Assembly (NCBI GenBank): GCA_950097015.1
Contig: CATNEN010000014.1
Span: forward strand, 1 to 64,000
From: Macrostomum hystrix
Taxonomy: Eukaryota > Platyhelminthes > Macrostomidae
Direction: 5' to 3'
DNA length: 64,000 bases
The notes beneath the pieces were generated by a model. That model was not told the DNA's origin. It was given only the letters and a program-made list of their open reading frames with translations, and searched no databases. This document shows, piece by piece, positions 22,801 to 34,074 of this stretch. Within the stretch, counting starts at the first letter, position 1, and each line of letters begins with the position of its first letter. A program made the position numbers and the translations under genes.

Positions 22801-25800
22801 CAGCTCATCGGCCGGGAAAATGGGGGGATCAGTGCTTTGCCCTAAACCGAGGACTTCAAGACTGGTCATTCGATCCACGAGCCGTTCGAGATTGTCCGAC
22901 TGTGCCTGACAAAAAAAGGAGTTGCTGAGGATGGTGTCCGAAAATAGGTTGGTGGGATCATCGAGGGAGCCCGTTAGAATGGTTCCAAAAGGAGTGAGAT
23001 GCGCAGTAAAACTTGGGCGCAGTGGTATAGCACCGACACTTGGACCAATGAGGCGTTGAGCATAGTCGTTACCAATTAGGAGATCAAGTCGCACCTCCTT
23101 GTCCTCTGTTGGAGGGGTGTTCGTTACTCCTAAGGGTAGGTGCTTCAGGGACGTCGTAATGTCCTTGGGCAGGGAAAAGGCTTGAAGGTAGATTGCTGGA
23201 GCGATGTGAGCAATGGAGAGGACTCGGATAGGCATTCGCTGGCCTGTCTGCGTTGCGAGTTCAAGTCGAACGACTTCAGCCTGAATATGACGGCGGGTGG
23301 TAACATGGCAGGCAGAGCTGACGATGTTGAACTTTGCCAGGACTGGGAGCCCAAGTTGGCGAGCGATGTCTCTCCGGATGTAGGTATAGCTGCATCCCCC
23401 ATCGATCAAAGCAGTAACGTTTACCGATTCTCCAGTTGATGGGTTCACAGCGGGAGCTGAGAATGTTGCCAGGACTGTGGGTTTCAGCCTACCATCGTGA
23501 GTCGATGAGATGCAAGCAACTGCACTGACAGGTTCAGGGTTAACCACGGTATCTGTTGGATCCGGAGACATCGCACTGAGATGTGAACTGACCTTGGGTT
23601 CGCTGGGCTCGTTGCTTCTGGTCTTGTTGGTTGCTCCTGTGTTTCTGTCCTCTACAATGCGAGAACCATGAAGGGAGGTATGGTGCTGGGCTTTGCATTC
23701 TCGGCAGCGGTTCTGTGACTGGCAGTCCCGTAGGGCATGCGTGCGTAGGCAGTTGAAGCAGTTGAAGCATAACCTCTTGCGCCTTACGATGTTCAGACGG
23801 TCGTCCGGATGGCTGACTCGCTCGCATTGGAGAGACATATGGCCACTTCTATCACAGTAGGCGCATGTTACCTCGCTCTTTCGTAAGTTGTAAGAGCTAC
23901 TGGGTTTCTGGTTGCCAGATAAGTATCGGTCGGTAGAAGGATGCGTTTTCTTTGGCGTAGAACGGTGGGAAGAGGAAGCATTTATGAGGCTGGCGCCTGC
24001 ATAGGGAATAGAAGTGGCGTGTTGCTGTGATGAGATTGCAGTTGCACGTAGAGCACGAAGCTTTGTGTCGAGATGTTCCTGTAACTCGACCATCGTAGGC
24101 ATCAGTGTTTTGCCTGTTTTTATCCGAAAGTCCTGGATGTCTGTTTGTATGCACTGGGGTAGCTTTGGCCACAACGCAAAGATGTAGGCATCCATCGCAG
24201 CAGTCGGTTCACTCAGGCGGGTTAGTTGTCCGAGAGTGAGACGTAGGGTGTCGCTGAATTCTTCCAGTGATTGTTGATTGGCATCTGACAGATGAGGCAT
24301 CACAAGAAGTCGCCTGTAGCAGGCACTCTTCTGCTCCTGAAGGTTCCCGTAGTTGAGTTCGAGGATTCGCTGTGCTTCTTCGTAGGCTCCTGGCCGGCAC
24401 GCATCCAGGCCACTGAGTTTTCTTTGAGCTGCTCCTGTTAGTAGGCCGCGGAGTATCTCGAACTTGTCCACGTCGGACAAGCCCTTGCTGCTGTCGACAC
24501 GATATTTGAATGAGTCCCAGAATGTCGGGAAACTGGCGAAGTCCTCACCGTCGAACTTAGGTAGTTGGACGGAACGTAGGGCATTGTCGTTGAGGTGAGT
24601 AAATGGCCGTTGAATTTGCTGTCGGGCGGAAGTGGAGTTGCTCTCTGTATTTGACTGTGAATGAGCTGTCTGCAGCTGCGAGATTAGCTGCTGATTTTGT
24701 TGCTGCATCTGCATCTGTTGCTGCATCATCGACACCATCAGACCTATTAGTTGCTGCATGCTGTCGGCACTTGCAGCTTGAGATGCGCCGGTGGGCACTG
24801 GGGCAGGTGCAGAGGATGTCGAATTTGCTGCTACGCCGCTGGTTGCCATCGTTTGGTTGGAGGATGAGTCGCTTGCAGCGGTGGCGGACTCAGAAGTCGC
24901 GCGTGTGCGTGTGTTAACCATCATAACCACGCTCTGCTACCAACTTTCCGTTTAGGAAATAATGTAAGATTTCCGTTAAGGAAAGAATGTTTATTGTTAT
25001 TTATGCTGTGATTGAATTATGAGACGTAAGTCTGAGAAAGATCTTTGCTTAGTATATTTAAGTGTAGCTAGAACGATGGAGGGTACAGTAAGGGGTGTCT
25101 ATGGGAGGAGCGAATGCTGAGAGAAGTACGAGCGTAAAATTAAAGTGATATTACACTGCGGTGTGGAATTCTATGGGAATCAGAATGCTAAGTGAGCTGG
25201 AGTGCAGCATTGCGGGAACAAACAAATGTAGAATAAATCTGGGTGAGCAACTGAAATTAAGACATAAATTATAAATATTATGGAGAGATGTTTATCTCGA
25301 CAGCTCATAATTAGCTTTCCCCTTCTCTGCCTTTTTTTGCCTGTCTCTGCTATTTTTGCCCTGCCCTCCCTCGAGAACGACAGGCCTGCGGCACGCGATC
25401 GGCACTCAGATAAGTAACCCGCGCAGCGGTTTCTGATTGTTACCCCAAAGGGACTGTTCTTTTAGCTAGGCGGCACTTTAGTGGGAAAGGGGACTAGGAC
25501 TTTTTGGCTTAATAAATTAGTAAGCGGTAGCCAATTAATTTCACATTAGGCAAACTTTAAAGTACAATTTAAATTCTTTCATTCTGTGTCCGCCTCCATG
25601 TTTATTTTATCTCTTAGACAGCCCTCAGAGATGAGTGGCTAATCTCCTATAGGGGGTGGGCTCTGGTGATGCCGAGCTGAAGGCTGCGGCAGGAAGGCGA
25701 CTGTACGCGCGCATAAGAGTAATAGGGAGCTAGGGATTCGCGGGCAGATGCGGAGCGTAGCATGTGCACCTCCGCTGGGGTGTGGGGGATTCCTTGGCGG

Positions 25801-27795
25801 GTTTTCCTCTCTCCCCGGCGGGTCAAAGGGTACGTGTCAAACTCCCTTGCCAATGGAGTTCCCCTTCTTTTCCCCCTCCTCTCGCGACTGCCGCCACAGG
25901 GGCGAGGGCGAGGATTAAATGACCTTTCGCTTGCGTAATCACTCAGCCAGAGTTCTGCTTAATCTCTCCAGCCTCTGTTTTCCTCAACTCACACAGATTC
26001 AGTTGTTAGTTACTTAATGTGTAGGCTGCAGTCTAATGTATAGAACGGGTCTGATGTCTTATGAGTAGGATTCTGGCTATGGATTCTCATTCAAGTTCTT
26101 AGTACCACCTTTCTAGACCCCTGTAGCGCGAATTCAGGAATCCCCTTTTGAGGCGTGTCTCGATCCATTCTGGGGCTCTCACCCCAGTCTAAAACGGAAG
26201 TTGCAGAATGCCCTATTTTTCGGCTTGTCTAGATCTGCGTGATAAAGTAGGAGCTGTGTACTCCGGGGACCCAAGTTCCCAAATGCCTGCGGTGGCGACG
26301 TAGGCGCATTGGGTGGTGGCGCTACCCTAGATCATCTTTCCGCTTTGCCGATAGCCTTTCCGCAGTTCTGTGACAAGAGCCTAGGCCGATTCGACCACCG
26401 CTACCAAGGTTAGGAGTCAGTCGCGCACACACTACTGCCGACAGTAGGCTGTCTAGCCCTGTCCTGTCCGATTCCGGATAGTCCGACGCCCCTCTTCTTA
26501 GACTTTTAGCCGGTTTCGAGCATTGCTTGGGGTAGGCACGGCAGCCATGCCTGTGGCCTATGGGACGAGTGGGACTGGCTAGCCTGAGGCCGATAGGACC
26601 ACCGACTTCTCGCGAGTTGCTAGGCGGATATCTAATCGACTATGTCGCCCGCCTCTGGTGATCATCTCTCATAAAGGCAGGTCAGCGGTTGCGAAACACC
26701 CACCCACTTCAGAATCAACATTCAGCTGTGATTCCCCTTGCTTGTCTAACATATAAGTTCCAAATCTCTGTATCAAAATGCTATATATATGTTTCACTAG
26801 GCCTTTACTGTCTGCAGCTGCTCAACCTAAGAGAGACTCTGAAGCTAAGAGACGTGTTGCAGCGTGGAGTGCCTAATCTAGCTGGAGTTTCTGCGGAAGC
26901 GTCGATTCCCGTGAATATTCCCATCCGAACGGAGGCTGAGCTGAAGAAATTTTACGACTCTATTTACACCAACGATGACATTAAGAAGGCGTTAGTGAGT
27001 TATTTCGATATTATGATTTTATGATTTTGTAAAAATTGAATATAAACTGTACTATATTTTAGCAAACCTAAATTTAGTGGCATTTTTCGAAACAAATACG
27101 ACAGCTTCCAGTCAGCCGCAAATATAATGATGATTTGGAAGTTATTTCTGTTTGCTCTTTGTTTTAGGTAGCACGGCTGCAGACAAGGTGTCTCTGTTCC
27201 GAGGCGCAACCATCTGTGCGCTACGCAATCAATGAGCTGATCGCGCGGGATTTTCAAGGCCGCTTCAATAGAACAGGCGGGAAGGATCCCAGAGGAGGCG
27301 ATCAAGAAAACGCAAAATTTTCTTTCGATACTTACTTTGGCGAAATCCTAAAAGGTTCGTACAATGTTTGTCCTCTATACATTATGCTTGAACTAGGAAT
27401 TTTAATACTCTAAATTATACATTTTGTTTTATAATGGAAACTCTGAACTCAAACAATAAATAAGTAAAGCTGTCCTGATGCTCAAATACTTTTCTTTGCT
27501 GCGATGTACCGTTAAGCCGTTACTTACTGCATGTGAATAGACCCACTGTAGTTAATAAACCCACTTTACATTAAACCATTGTCCAGATGCCCTGTCGTCC
27601 AAGTTTACTTTGGAAAGGATTAACATGGCCATCCAGGGTTTTTCGATGGTGTCCGAAAGCGGAGAAGCGCGGGCTCAACAGTCGCGATGCCCAAGAGAGC
27701 GGCGAAGCGAAAGCGGCAAAGCAGGGGCGGCGCCTCGGGTAGCGACGAGTCTACAGCTAGCCATTCAGAGTAACTGCCAAATATTGCATATGTGA
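16892..27795 (+). CDS. DUF4806-like nuclear protein gene (6 exons visible, 5' end unknown)
   Basis: Exons 16892-17002, 17267-17467, 17680-17766, 26818-26994, 27168-27354 and 27587-27795 join without breaking frame. All have AG and GT borders; every junction is phase 0 except the last, which is phase 1. The region from IPIRTEAELKKFYDS through ALVARLQ and PSVRYAINELIARDF to FDTYFGEILKDAL resembles the DUF4806 domain of many invertebrate proteins of unknown function. The N-terminal exons are Ser/Pro/Gln-rich and low complexity. A BEL element (18918-25302) sits in the 9-kb intron. No start codon was identified, and the Gypsy remnant just upstream may have removed 5' exons. In the last exon a second frame encodes a Lys/Arg-rich tail ending SDESTASHSE and stop at about 27766, so the true C-terminus is uncertain. 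The family name is recalled, not searched. Confidence 0.55.
18184..18912. other. GC-rich non-coding block, possible LTR/promoter half
   Basis: No ORF of note. A TATA-like ACTATTTAAGC lies at about 18632, followed by Pro/Arg-coding C-rich DNA. On the far side of the BEL insertion (25308-26653) the composition continues and an AATAAA occurs near 25511. The two halves may be one long terminal repeat or one intron segment split by BEL. I cannot find both ends. Confidence 0.25.
18918..19276 (-). repeat. BEL 3' LTR
   Basis: 359 bp. On the element's strand it starts TGTCGAGATAAAC and ends CTAAACGGAAA. It matches 24945-25302 except for about one substitution and one indel near 19233 (GCAAATGAAAATT here, GCAACTGAAATT there). 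Confidence 0.93.
19427..20464 (-). pseudogene. BEL integrase core and C-terminal domain
   Basis: Continues in the same frame as the segment at 20465-20959, but separated from it by an in-frame TAG at 20462-20464. Integrase core features are visible (GTIFLDQATSF, HQGAVERLVGLVK), followed by the Trp-rich C-terminal region typical of BEL integrases (FWDRWRRDYV, VGHLYLLVD). Ends at a stop at 19427. Confidence 0.85.
20465..20959 (-). pseudogene. BEL integrase zinc-binding segment
   Basis: The H2C2 zinc-binding module of integrase is visible: HMHEQGAHASPSFVLNRL and then CLSCRYAKA. Its frame differs from the upstream RNase H piece, with a frameshift at about 20922-20957, and it terminates at TAG 20462-20464. 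Confidence 0.85.
20922..21596 (-). pseudogene. BEL RNase H segment
   Basis: RNase-H-like region of BEL Pol with YGFAIYVHQY, IPRIELWAALIG, HYVDSQIVLNWI and RYVPSTENPADHCTR. It is out of frame with the upstream polyprotein because of a homopolymer G6 (plus strand 21582-21587), where five would restore continuity. Ends in TAG at 20922. Confidence 0.85.
21508..24924 (-). pseudogene. BEL Gag-protease-RT polyprotein, catalytic RT box altered
   Basis: Starts at the ATG pair at 24924, just after the primer-binding site; the upstream GTG in this frame is not needed. Order: Ser/Thr-rich leader, Gln/Met-rich coiled-coil segment (about residues 65-90), gag core with QLPKFDGEDFASFPTFW, zinc knuckles (about 350-420, CAYCDRSGHMSLQC and CRECKAQHH), aspartic protease-like ALIDGGCSYTYI (about 505) and RT with VVDASS and SDLQSAFYQI. 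At about residue 939 the expected Tyr-X-Asp-Asp catalytic box reads YMGN, so polymerase activity should be lost. The frame leaves Pol after ILFSDGSP at the G6 run. Confidence 0.9.
24926..24944 (-). other. BEL primer-binding site
   Basis: Directly after the 5' LTR (two bases between) the minus strand reads TGGTAGCAGAGCGTGG. It starts with the TGG that pairs with a tRNA 3' CCA end. Position and sequence fit a tRNA primer site. The tRNA identity was not determined. Confidence 0.7.
24945..25302 (-). repeat. BEL 5' LTR
   Basis: 358 bp, nearly identical to 18918-19276. Followed at 25303-25307 by the GCTCA target duplication. Confidence 0.93.
25308..26653. other. unassigned GC-rich intronic DNA
   Basis: No exon that continues the DUF4806-like reading frame is visible, and no RNA gene. 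Continues the composition of 18184-18912 across the BEL insertion. An AATAAATT at about 25511 could be a polyadenylation signal of an LTR. Confidence 0.3.
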
Positions 27796-29272
27796 TGGTA
27801 GGGAGAGCGCGTGGCTTCATGTTTATGATATGAAGAAAACCACAGATTTATTGTGCGAGAGCGAATCAACTCTCAGAGCTCCACGCTCCTGAGTTCGGCG
27901 GTTTTTATGTTTTAAGCTTGAACGATAGACGATGGCACGTTTGGTGCAAGGATTTGGGGTGATAAAAGAGCGTACATTGATGTAACATAGTCAGTTAGAC
28001 ACAATCAACCTCAACCTACAGCGCGGTGTACTTAGTGTGATAGTTTCCTATTATAGTTTTCTGTTCCTGTCTTGGCAGCTAACTCTGCCTTTTTACAGAG
28101 GTTTTGCGTTTTGGTCATCGCGGTGATTTTAAGAGTTGGTTAATGTAATTCAATTGTTCAATTCGAATTTGCTTGCAATTGCGCCTGTTGGATTTTGTTG
28201 AGGAGGTTTCGATCTTTTGGTGGGGGTTGTGAGAGGCTGCGGGTGTTTTCACGCGCCGCCCCGACTTATAATTTGTACCACCCTTTTGCATCTTTAAATA
28301 GACAACTTGAGCGCAGTTGCGCGGCACGTTTTCGGTTAGTGCTCTGGCTGCGGCCGAGACTGAAACCCCTTCTGAGTTTATCAGAATGTCACACATTGAT
28401 TGTCAAAATTCATTATAAATACGAGCGTATGGTCAGTTTATCATCCTCTCCCCCTATCACTCGGCTTGATTTTTAAAGTAAATAAGCACTTGAGTTTGGT
28501 GAGCATACTTATAGAGGCATGAGGCATATGCCTCTTTTCTTAGCTAGAAAGCTAACGGCCTTTAAAATTCTCTTTCCACACTTAAGTACCTCACGCTTAA
28601 CTTATCAGCATGACCTTGAACTTATCAATTTATCAGCATGAACTTATCAGCGTGACCTCGCAGGGTAGAAAAGCATGATTGTTGATTACATGTTTTTTAT
28701 TTGCTGTCAGTTAGGATTCTTAGTCCTTTTCGCAAAAATCTCTATTTTGTCATTTCGCCAGTGACCTTTCTGTTACATTTTGGCAACATAGATAGTTATT
28801 AAGCTTTTGGTTTTCTAAACTTATAAATTCAAAAGTTAAAAATTATTTGAATACCCTTTTCTCTGTAAAGTGATGAGAATTTGCTAAAAATTCATTGCTA
28901 GGCATTGCTAAAAAATTTCTGGAACTTAGACAATGCCTAGTGAAAACTACGTACGTTAACTGCAATCTAGTTGCAATCTCGTCTAATCCGGCAATCTAGC
29001 AATCTAACAAATTGCTTATACATTTAAATGGTTGTTTCGGCCTTCAAAACGAAGTATCTTTGTGATCACGGCTAGTGCTAATTATACCTCACTCATGCTA
29101 CGAGTATAACTTGTCTTCAGTGACTGATGTAGCAGCCTACCTGTCACCAGCTTGATACGTGTGCTATAGAAGTAAAATTAGGTATTCGCAATTCAATCGG
29201 ATTTAGGCGTCATTTAAGTATCGGAAATTCCGACAAGAATCCGATCGGATTGAACGAGACAATTTCACTATA
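27796..29272. other. unassigned AT-rich inner part of right arm
   Basis: Mirror of 12840-14316. No gene supported. One TACGAGTA octamer (complement of TACTCGTA) lies near 29099, mirroring 13006. Confidence 0.4.
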
Positions 29273-29284
29273 AATTCCGATCAG

Positions 29285-29750
29285 ATGCTCCGACCGGATT
29301 CCGAGAAACCGTTTTTAGTGGGCTGTGAGCTGTCCGTCAGGAGAGGTCGAGTCACCTGTGAGCTGTCCGGCAGGAGAGGTGGAGTCACCTGTGCGCTGCC
29401 CGGCAGGAGAGGTCGAGTCACTTGTGCGTTGCCCGGCAGGTGGAGCGAGGCTTGCGAAAGATACTTTAACTTAGGCGTGCCTGGTGGGCGAGTATGAGTC
29501 AGAGAAAAAAGACTGGATTCAGCGAGGTTGGCTGCTACCGTTCTATTCTAACCGGCCCAGGGGACACGTGACGGGCCAGAGACAAGGGTCTACGGTGGAG
29601 GTCGATGGCCTTCCCCGTCACGTAGCTGACGTCCACCCGGCATCAGACACGCAACCGCAGCCTCCTGGGGTGGAGCGAGCTGTCGAGCGGGATGCCGAAC
29701 CACGACGGTCTAATAGGGTGAAGTCGGCGCCGGTCCGTTACGAACCTTGA
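29285..29750 (+). pseudogene. Gypsy-like Pol C-terminus with 36-bp repeats (right arm)
   Basis: 29325-29445 holds about three and a half 36-bp units (GTCAGGAGAGGTCGAGTCAC-like). Downstream, the frame 29484-29750 encodes KKDWIQRGWLLPFY, RPRGHVTGQRQG and a terminal RRSNRVKSAPVRYEP. A segment of about 67 bases in it (29555-29621) recurs at the end of the integrase remnant near 15465-15532, linking the two as parts of one element family. Confidence 0.6.
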
Positions 29751-29763
29751 TCTCTTGTGATCC

Positions 29764-29776
29764 GGAGATCAGGGGG
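29764..29776 (+). other. polypurine tract
   Basis: GGAGATCAGGGGG lies 14 bp after the Pol stop and immediately before a TGATGTGTTG LTR-like start. This is the usual position for a plus-strand primer of an LTR retrotransposon. Confidence 0.55.
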
Positions 29777-30443
29777 TGATGTGTTGTACTTTTATGTGCG
29801 TTGTACTTTCATTATATAGAAACTAGTATTCGACCGTTGCAGCTAAATATCCCATAGACAATTCGTTCTACCTGTTTGATTGCGAGGACCGCGTTAAGAG
29901 CGTTTGCGGCTCTAGCGTTTGTAGTAACCTGGGCTTTGCTATCTACCCAAATACACTAAACCACACGCAACTCATAATAAAGTGTATGACATGGACTTCT
30001 ATGGTTAAGAACAAGAGAATGCACTTAAATGCCCCAATCGTACCTAACCGTTGATCACTCTACTGAGCGACGATGTCTAGTAGTCAAGATGGGCTTATAA
30101 TTATGAGGGGCGAAATGCCCCTCGTAACGGGCGAATAGTCCCTAATATTTCCACTAAAATACTTTTATAATTTCTTTTGATATTATTCTCCGAGTAACAA
30201 TTGACTTTAAACATTCTTATAAGAGCCATTAAAAACAGAGTATGCTCATGACCTAGCAGATATTGCATGTCCCCTGAAAATTTTACTACTCTGACATAGG
30301 CATACGTCGGTGGTCCTGACGAGGGTGAGAGTTACTTCGGGACTCTTAAACTTTCATAGCGCAACTCATAATAAAGTGTATGACATGGACTTCTATCGTT
30401 AAGAACAAGAGAATGCACATGAATGCCCGAATCGTACCTAACC
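29777..30443 (+). repeat. Gypsy-like 3' LTR and duplicated end segment
   Basis: Starts TGATGTGTTG after the polypurine tract. An 84-bp segment with an AATAAAG-type polyadenylation signal occurs twice, at 29966-30049 and 30360-30443. The exact LTR end is not clear: the first copy is followed by CGTTGATCACTC, the second by TCTGAGCTTGAGC. Confidence 0.5.
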
Positions 30444-30534
30444 TCTGAGCTTGAGCTTGAGCTTAAAGTTGAGCTTCGAGGCCAAATAGCATGTCTGTAG
30501 TAATGTTTTTTTATCCGAAATATTTCTTAGCTAT

Positions 30535-30560
30535 GTTATTATTATTATTATTATTATTGA
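30535..30560. repeat. (ATT)n microsatellite, probable 3' tail of non-LTR element
   Basis: Mirror of 11553-11577. On the element's (minus) strand it reads (AAT)n. Confidence 0.6.
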
Positions 30561-30979
30561 GGTGCGCACGCCGATTGGGTGCTGATTTTTTTGTTTATTT
30601 TATGTTTGAGGTTAAACAAATCGATTTTTTTAAGAGAAGGCGATAGGAAAACAGTAGCATGCGTAATAATTTTAGGTTAATAAAATATTTGAAAAAAAAC
30701 AAATTTTTGAAATAAACAAAGGCATTAAAACAAGAAATGAAATATTGAAATTTAAAGGAAAAATTAAAACTGACCGAAATGAGAATAGCTATTGTGTTTT
30801 CGCATTCTAACTATGGGCCTCAGGGCAGTGGCTTTTTATCTAGCTTTAATTATGCTTTCTATGAAGTCCACAAAACTTTCTGTTAATTCTATGCTTTCCT
30901 GTGTCATTAAATACACAATTTTGTCATCAGCTGTTAGGCTTTCGAAATTTCGAACAGTACCTGCTACTTTCTCTATGAA

Positions 30980-32830
30980 TTAATTTCTAATTGGAACATA
31001 AACGGACCAATCGCATCTAAAGAGAATATGAGTTTCGTTCTCTACCTCGACTCTACATTTTGGGCATGTTCTGTTTTCATAGGCGATTTTCGGTCTTACA
31101 GTGCGCAATGTCTCACAGGCCAGTTTGTGGTTTCCTAGACGAAATCGGGACATTGTGCGCCTTTTTTCTGGGTTAGAGATTATTGTTAGGTACTTTTCTC
31201 GGGAGAAATCTTTCTTAAACGTGTAATAGAAGTGGCTGAGCTTGGCTGATTTTCCCATCCTCTGAGTCCAGTGCCTTCGAAACTCTGACTCAAAATTCTC
31301 TCTGTGCGTTTTGATGGACTTTGTTTTTCTAGTCTGTTGAAAATTCCGCATTACTTCACTATTCATTTTTTCCCCAATGCCAACATCACTGTATTCTGTA
31401 TCTGGCACCAATTTCGCGATGATGGAGTCTGGTCGGCTCCGAACTGAGGACCAGTATTGAAGGCTTCTTTTTTGAATACTATATAATAGTGGTAGTCTTC
31501 CTAATTCGGACCGAGCACCATTGCTGTCAGTGTTTGGACTAACTTGCAGAATCGACTTGCACATTCTAAAATTAATTCTCTCTATAAGGTTCCGATCCCA
31601 AGTACCCAGTTTCCAGGAGACAAAGGCTCCCCAGGCCTCTGATGCATAGAGAACTATGCTTTCAATCATAGTTGTGCTAAACAGGATGAGCTGTTTGTGT
31701 TTTACTCTCTGAAATCCCGCCAACTTTCTCAGAAGCATTATTGGATATCCACTTTTTTTACCTAGTTCTATGGCATGAGTATCTATTGTTCCCTTCACGT
31801 TCATGTGAAACCCAAGATATTTCGACTGCTGTACGGGTTCAACCAGTTGACCATGTAAAAACTGTCTATGTGTTGCCCTTGAGTGGAGATTGCAGCTCAG
31901 AAGCTTTGTCTTCTCAGTGTTTATTTCTAATTTATGAGTATTGCAAAAATCTGCTACTTTGTCGAGGCCTTTTTGTAATTCTGTCAGGTCTTCACAAAAA
32001 ATGACTAAATCGTCACAATAAAGCAGGTTGTTTACTTCTTCATTCAATATGGAGGTATGGCTTTGAAAGGAGTTTTTTAGGATTGTGCTTAGCGGGTCGA
32101 TGTATAAGGAGAATAGCAGTGGAGATAGGGGGCATCCTTGCCTGACGCCATTAGTGATTCGACACGCCTCAGTAGCTGTGCCTTCTGACACCTTGAGGTG
32201 AAATTTAGCGCTTGAGTACATATTCTCAATGGTAGTTATTATTGCTGGGTTCTCGCCCAACTGCTTTAATCGTGTGACTAGGGTTGGGTGGTGAACCATG
32301 TCAAAGGCGCTTTTTAAATCAAAGAAAACTAAATGGAAAGGTCTTTTCTTTTTCTTCTTTTTATGAACTAATGTCAATAGGGTTGCAATGTGATCGGAAG
32401 TCGGGCAGCCTTTTCTGTTTCTGTTTCAAAGCAAGTTCAGGGCTTTGATGTGTGCTTCTAATTTATCGTAAACAATTGATGCAAACAGTCTCGCGATGGC
32501 TGGCAGGACGCTTATTGGTCTGTAGTTTTTTGGATCACTGCGAGACCCCTTCTTGTATATTGGGCTTACCAATGCTAGTGACCATTGCTCAGGAGTATAT
32601 CCAAGCCTAAGGATTGAGTTGAATAGCTTCTGCAGAGCGGGCTTGAAAACTGTGAGGCCATAAATGATGTGCTCGTTTGTTATTCCGTCAACTCCTGCTG
32701 CCTTTTTCTTCTTTAGTTTTTTCACTGCCTTATCAATTTCCTGGGTGCTGACTGTTGTGTCTGTAAAGATTTTTGGGTTTGGTGGATGCCCTCGGAGGCA
32801 TCTGACTGAGGGTTGCTGACTATGTAATAT
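30980..32830 (-). pseudogene. non-LTR retrotransposon reverse transcriptase, 5'-truncated
   Basis: Reading on the minus strand from about 32830: KKKKAAGVDGITNEHI, PIYKKGSRSDPKNYRPISVL, then VFFDLKSAFDMV, NGVRQGCPLSPLLFSLYID, the catalytic box LLYCDDLVIF and a C-terminal CPKCRVEVENETHILFRC. An in-frame TGA near 32426 splits the RT domain, and a TAA at 30980 removes the last ~50 residues present in the left-arm copy. The catalytic aspartates are intact. No endonuclease domain is visible upstream. Clade not assigned; the tail and sequence resemble jockey/CR1/I-type elements. Confidence 0.85.
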
Positions 32831-34074
32831 TATTCACAGGAAAACAGTTTTAAAGGTTATTATATATGTTTCCTTATCACTGAAAATAAATTCCAGCTTT
32901 ATTGAGCACAAAATTCAGGACTAAAAGGCTGCCAAAAGTGACACATTTGCTATGTAGAAACTTAGTAATGAAATATAGCCAGAACTTTTAATAAGTGACT
33001 GTTAGGTAGATGGCTACGACTCTCACTATCAGCTACTGAGGCACAAAGCAACTCTTGTCAAACTTAGCATAAAACCTCTATAGCAATTCCTGTCTAATCT
33101 ATATACAAAGTCCGAGCTACTTCCTGACGTCATAGACTAGCTTTTAAAGCCGCAGATTTCGACGGCGATGGCTTCTACGTTTATCATAGAGTACAGGGAC
33201 TCAAAATTCGTCGAGATCTATCAGGAATAAGGGGGTCGCGAAATCGATTCTGTGCCACCTACTGACCTAAAAGTATAGTCCTTTGTAAGGCCTAGGTATA
33301 TAGGCAACTTTGACTGGCTGCCATTTCCGAATGACTTGGCCTGAGCACGTGAGACTGGCGTCACTAGATGGCATATATAATTCTGAGTCCGATGCCATTT
33401 GTCTAGTAGATTTCAGTCCATCTAGAGCCAGTCGGCAGCCGCTAGACTGAAGCGTCAAAATCTACTCACAAGCAAGAAATCTGCCAGTAGGGGGTCCAGA
33501 CCTATAGACGCACTTTTGCGGCCTTCTAGTTGGTCTTTTTCGACGTTCTCGGTGTCGCAGGATAACTTTTTTATGATAGATAGACGTGATTCTATGGTGC
33601 AGGCACCTTATTCGAAGCCTGCAATCCAGTGCATTGCTACGAGTGTAACTATATATTCGTTTATTACCGCATTAAAAAAGTACTCGTAAAAAGCGCACAT
33701 TAACTAAAAGTGCACTGCTAATTAGACAGCTACTTGTTTTTAATGTAGATATATTATTAAGTGAAGCCGGTTCCATTCGTCGAATAATTGATTTTCTAGA
33801 TTGGTAGCGAAAAGGCAATATTAGCGACTGCGTACTCGTAAGAAGAATAGTGAGTAAAAAGGGAGTCGAGGGGATACAATCTAGACTCTAGCCATGCATT
33901 TTTGAATGAGATCGCTGGATAGCGGAATTGGTAAGCGAGTAAATTGACTGCTATCGCTACGTGACTGCAGCAGTGCCGAAGGGTCTTTCCTACATTAAAA
34001 GAGATTTTCATATTTGTGTTTATGAAAATTAAGCAGCGCAAAGTTTGGTTCAATAGCTTCGTCTGAGTTTACAA
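32831..34074. other. non-coding stretch downstream of transgelin gene
   Basis: No supported exon or repeat family. Contains TACTCGTA at 33681 and 33833. Part of it would be the transgelin 3' UTR. Confidence 0.4.

Larger units (their letters stand above)
18918..25302 (-). mobile_element. BEL/Pao LTR retrotransposon, nearly full structure, coding-defective
   Basis: Two LTRs (18918-19276 and 24945-25302) are flanked by a perfect 5-bp target duplication GCTCA (18913-18917 and 25303-25307). Between them, on the minus strand, lie gag with zinc knuckles, protease, reverse transcriptase, RNase H, integrase and a C-terminal domain in the BEL/Pao order. The LTRs differ at only about two positions, so insertion was recent. 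The pol frame carries an altered RT catalytic box, two frameshifts and one in-frame stop. It lies in an intron of the DUF4806-like gene, in antisense. Confidence 0.92.
26654..31591. repeat. right arm of 4.94-kb inverted repeat
   Basis: Reverse complement of 10522-15458. It carries, left to right, the three DUF4806-like exons, an unassigned AT-rich stretch, a Gypsy-like Pol C-terminus with LTR, and the 3' part of a non-LTR RT on the minus strand. The RT continues unbroken beyond the arm to about 32830, so this side is more likely the donor copy. Confidence 0.95.

Noticed and set aside
10522-31591. The inverted arms as terminal inverted repeats of a giant DNA transposon
   Set aside because: Arm ends lie within an RT ORF and beside a Gypsy pol, no target duplication is seen, and no transposase or capsid-type genes lie between.
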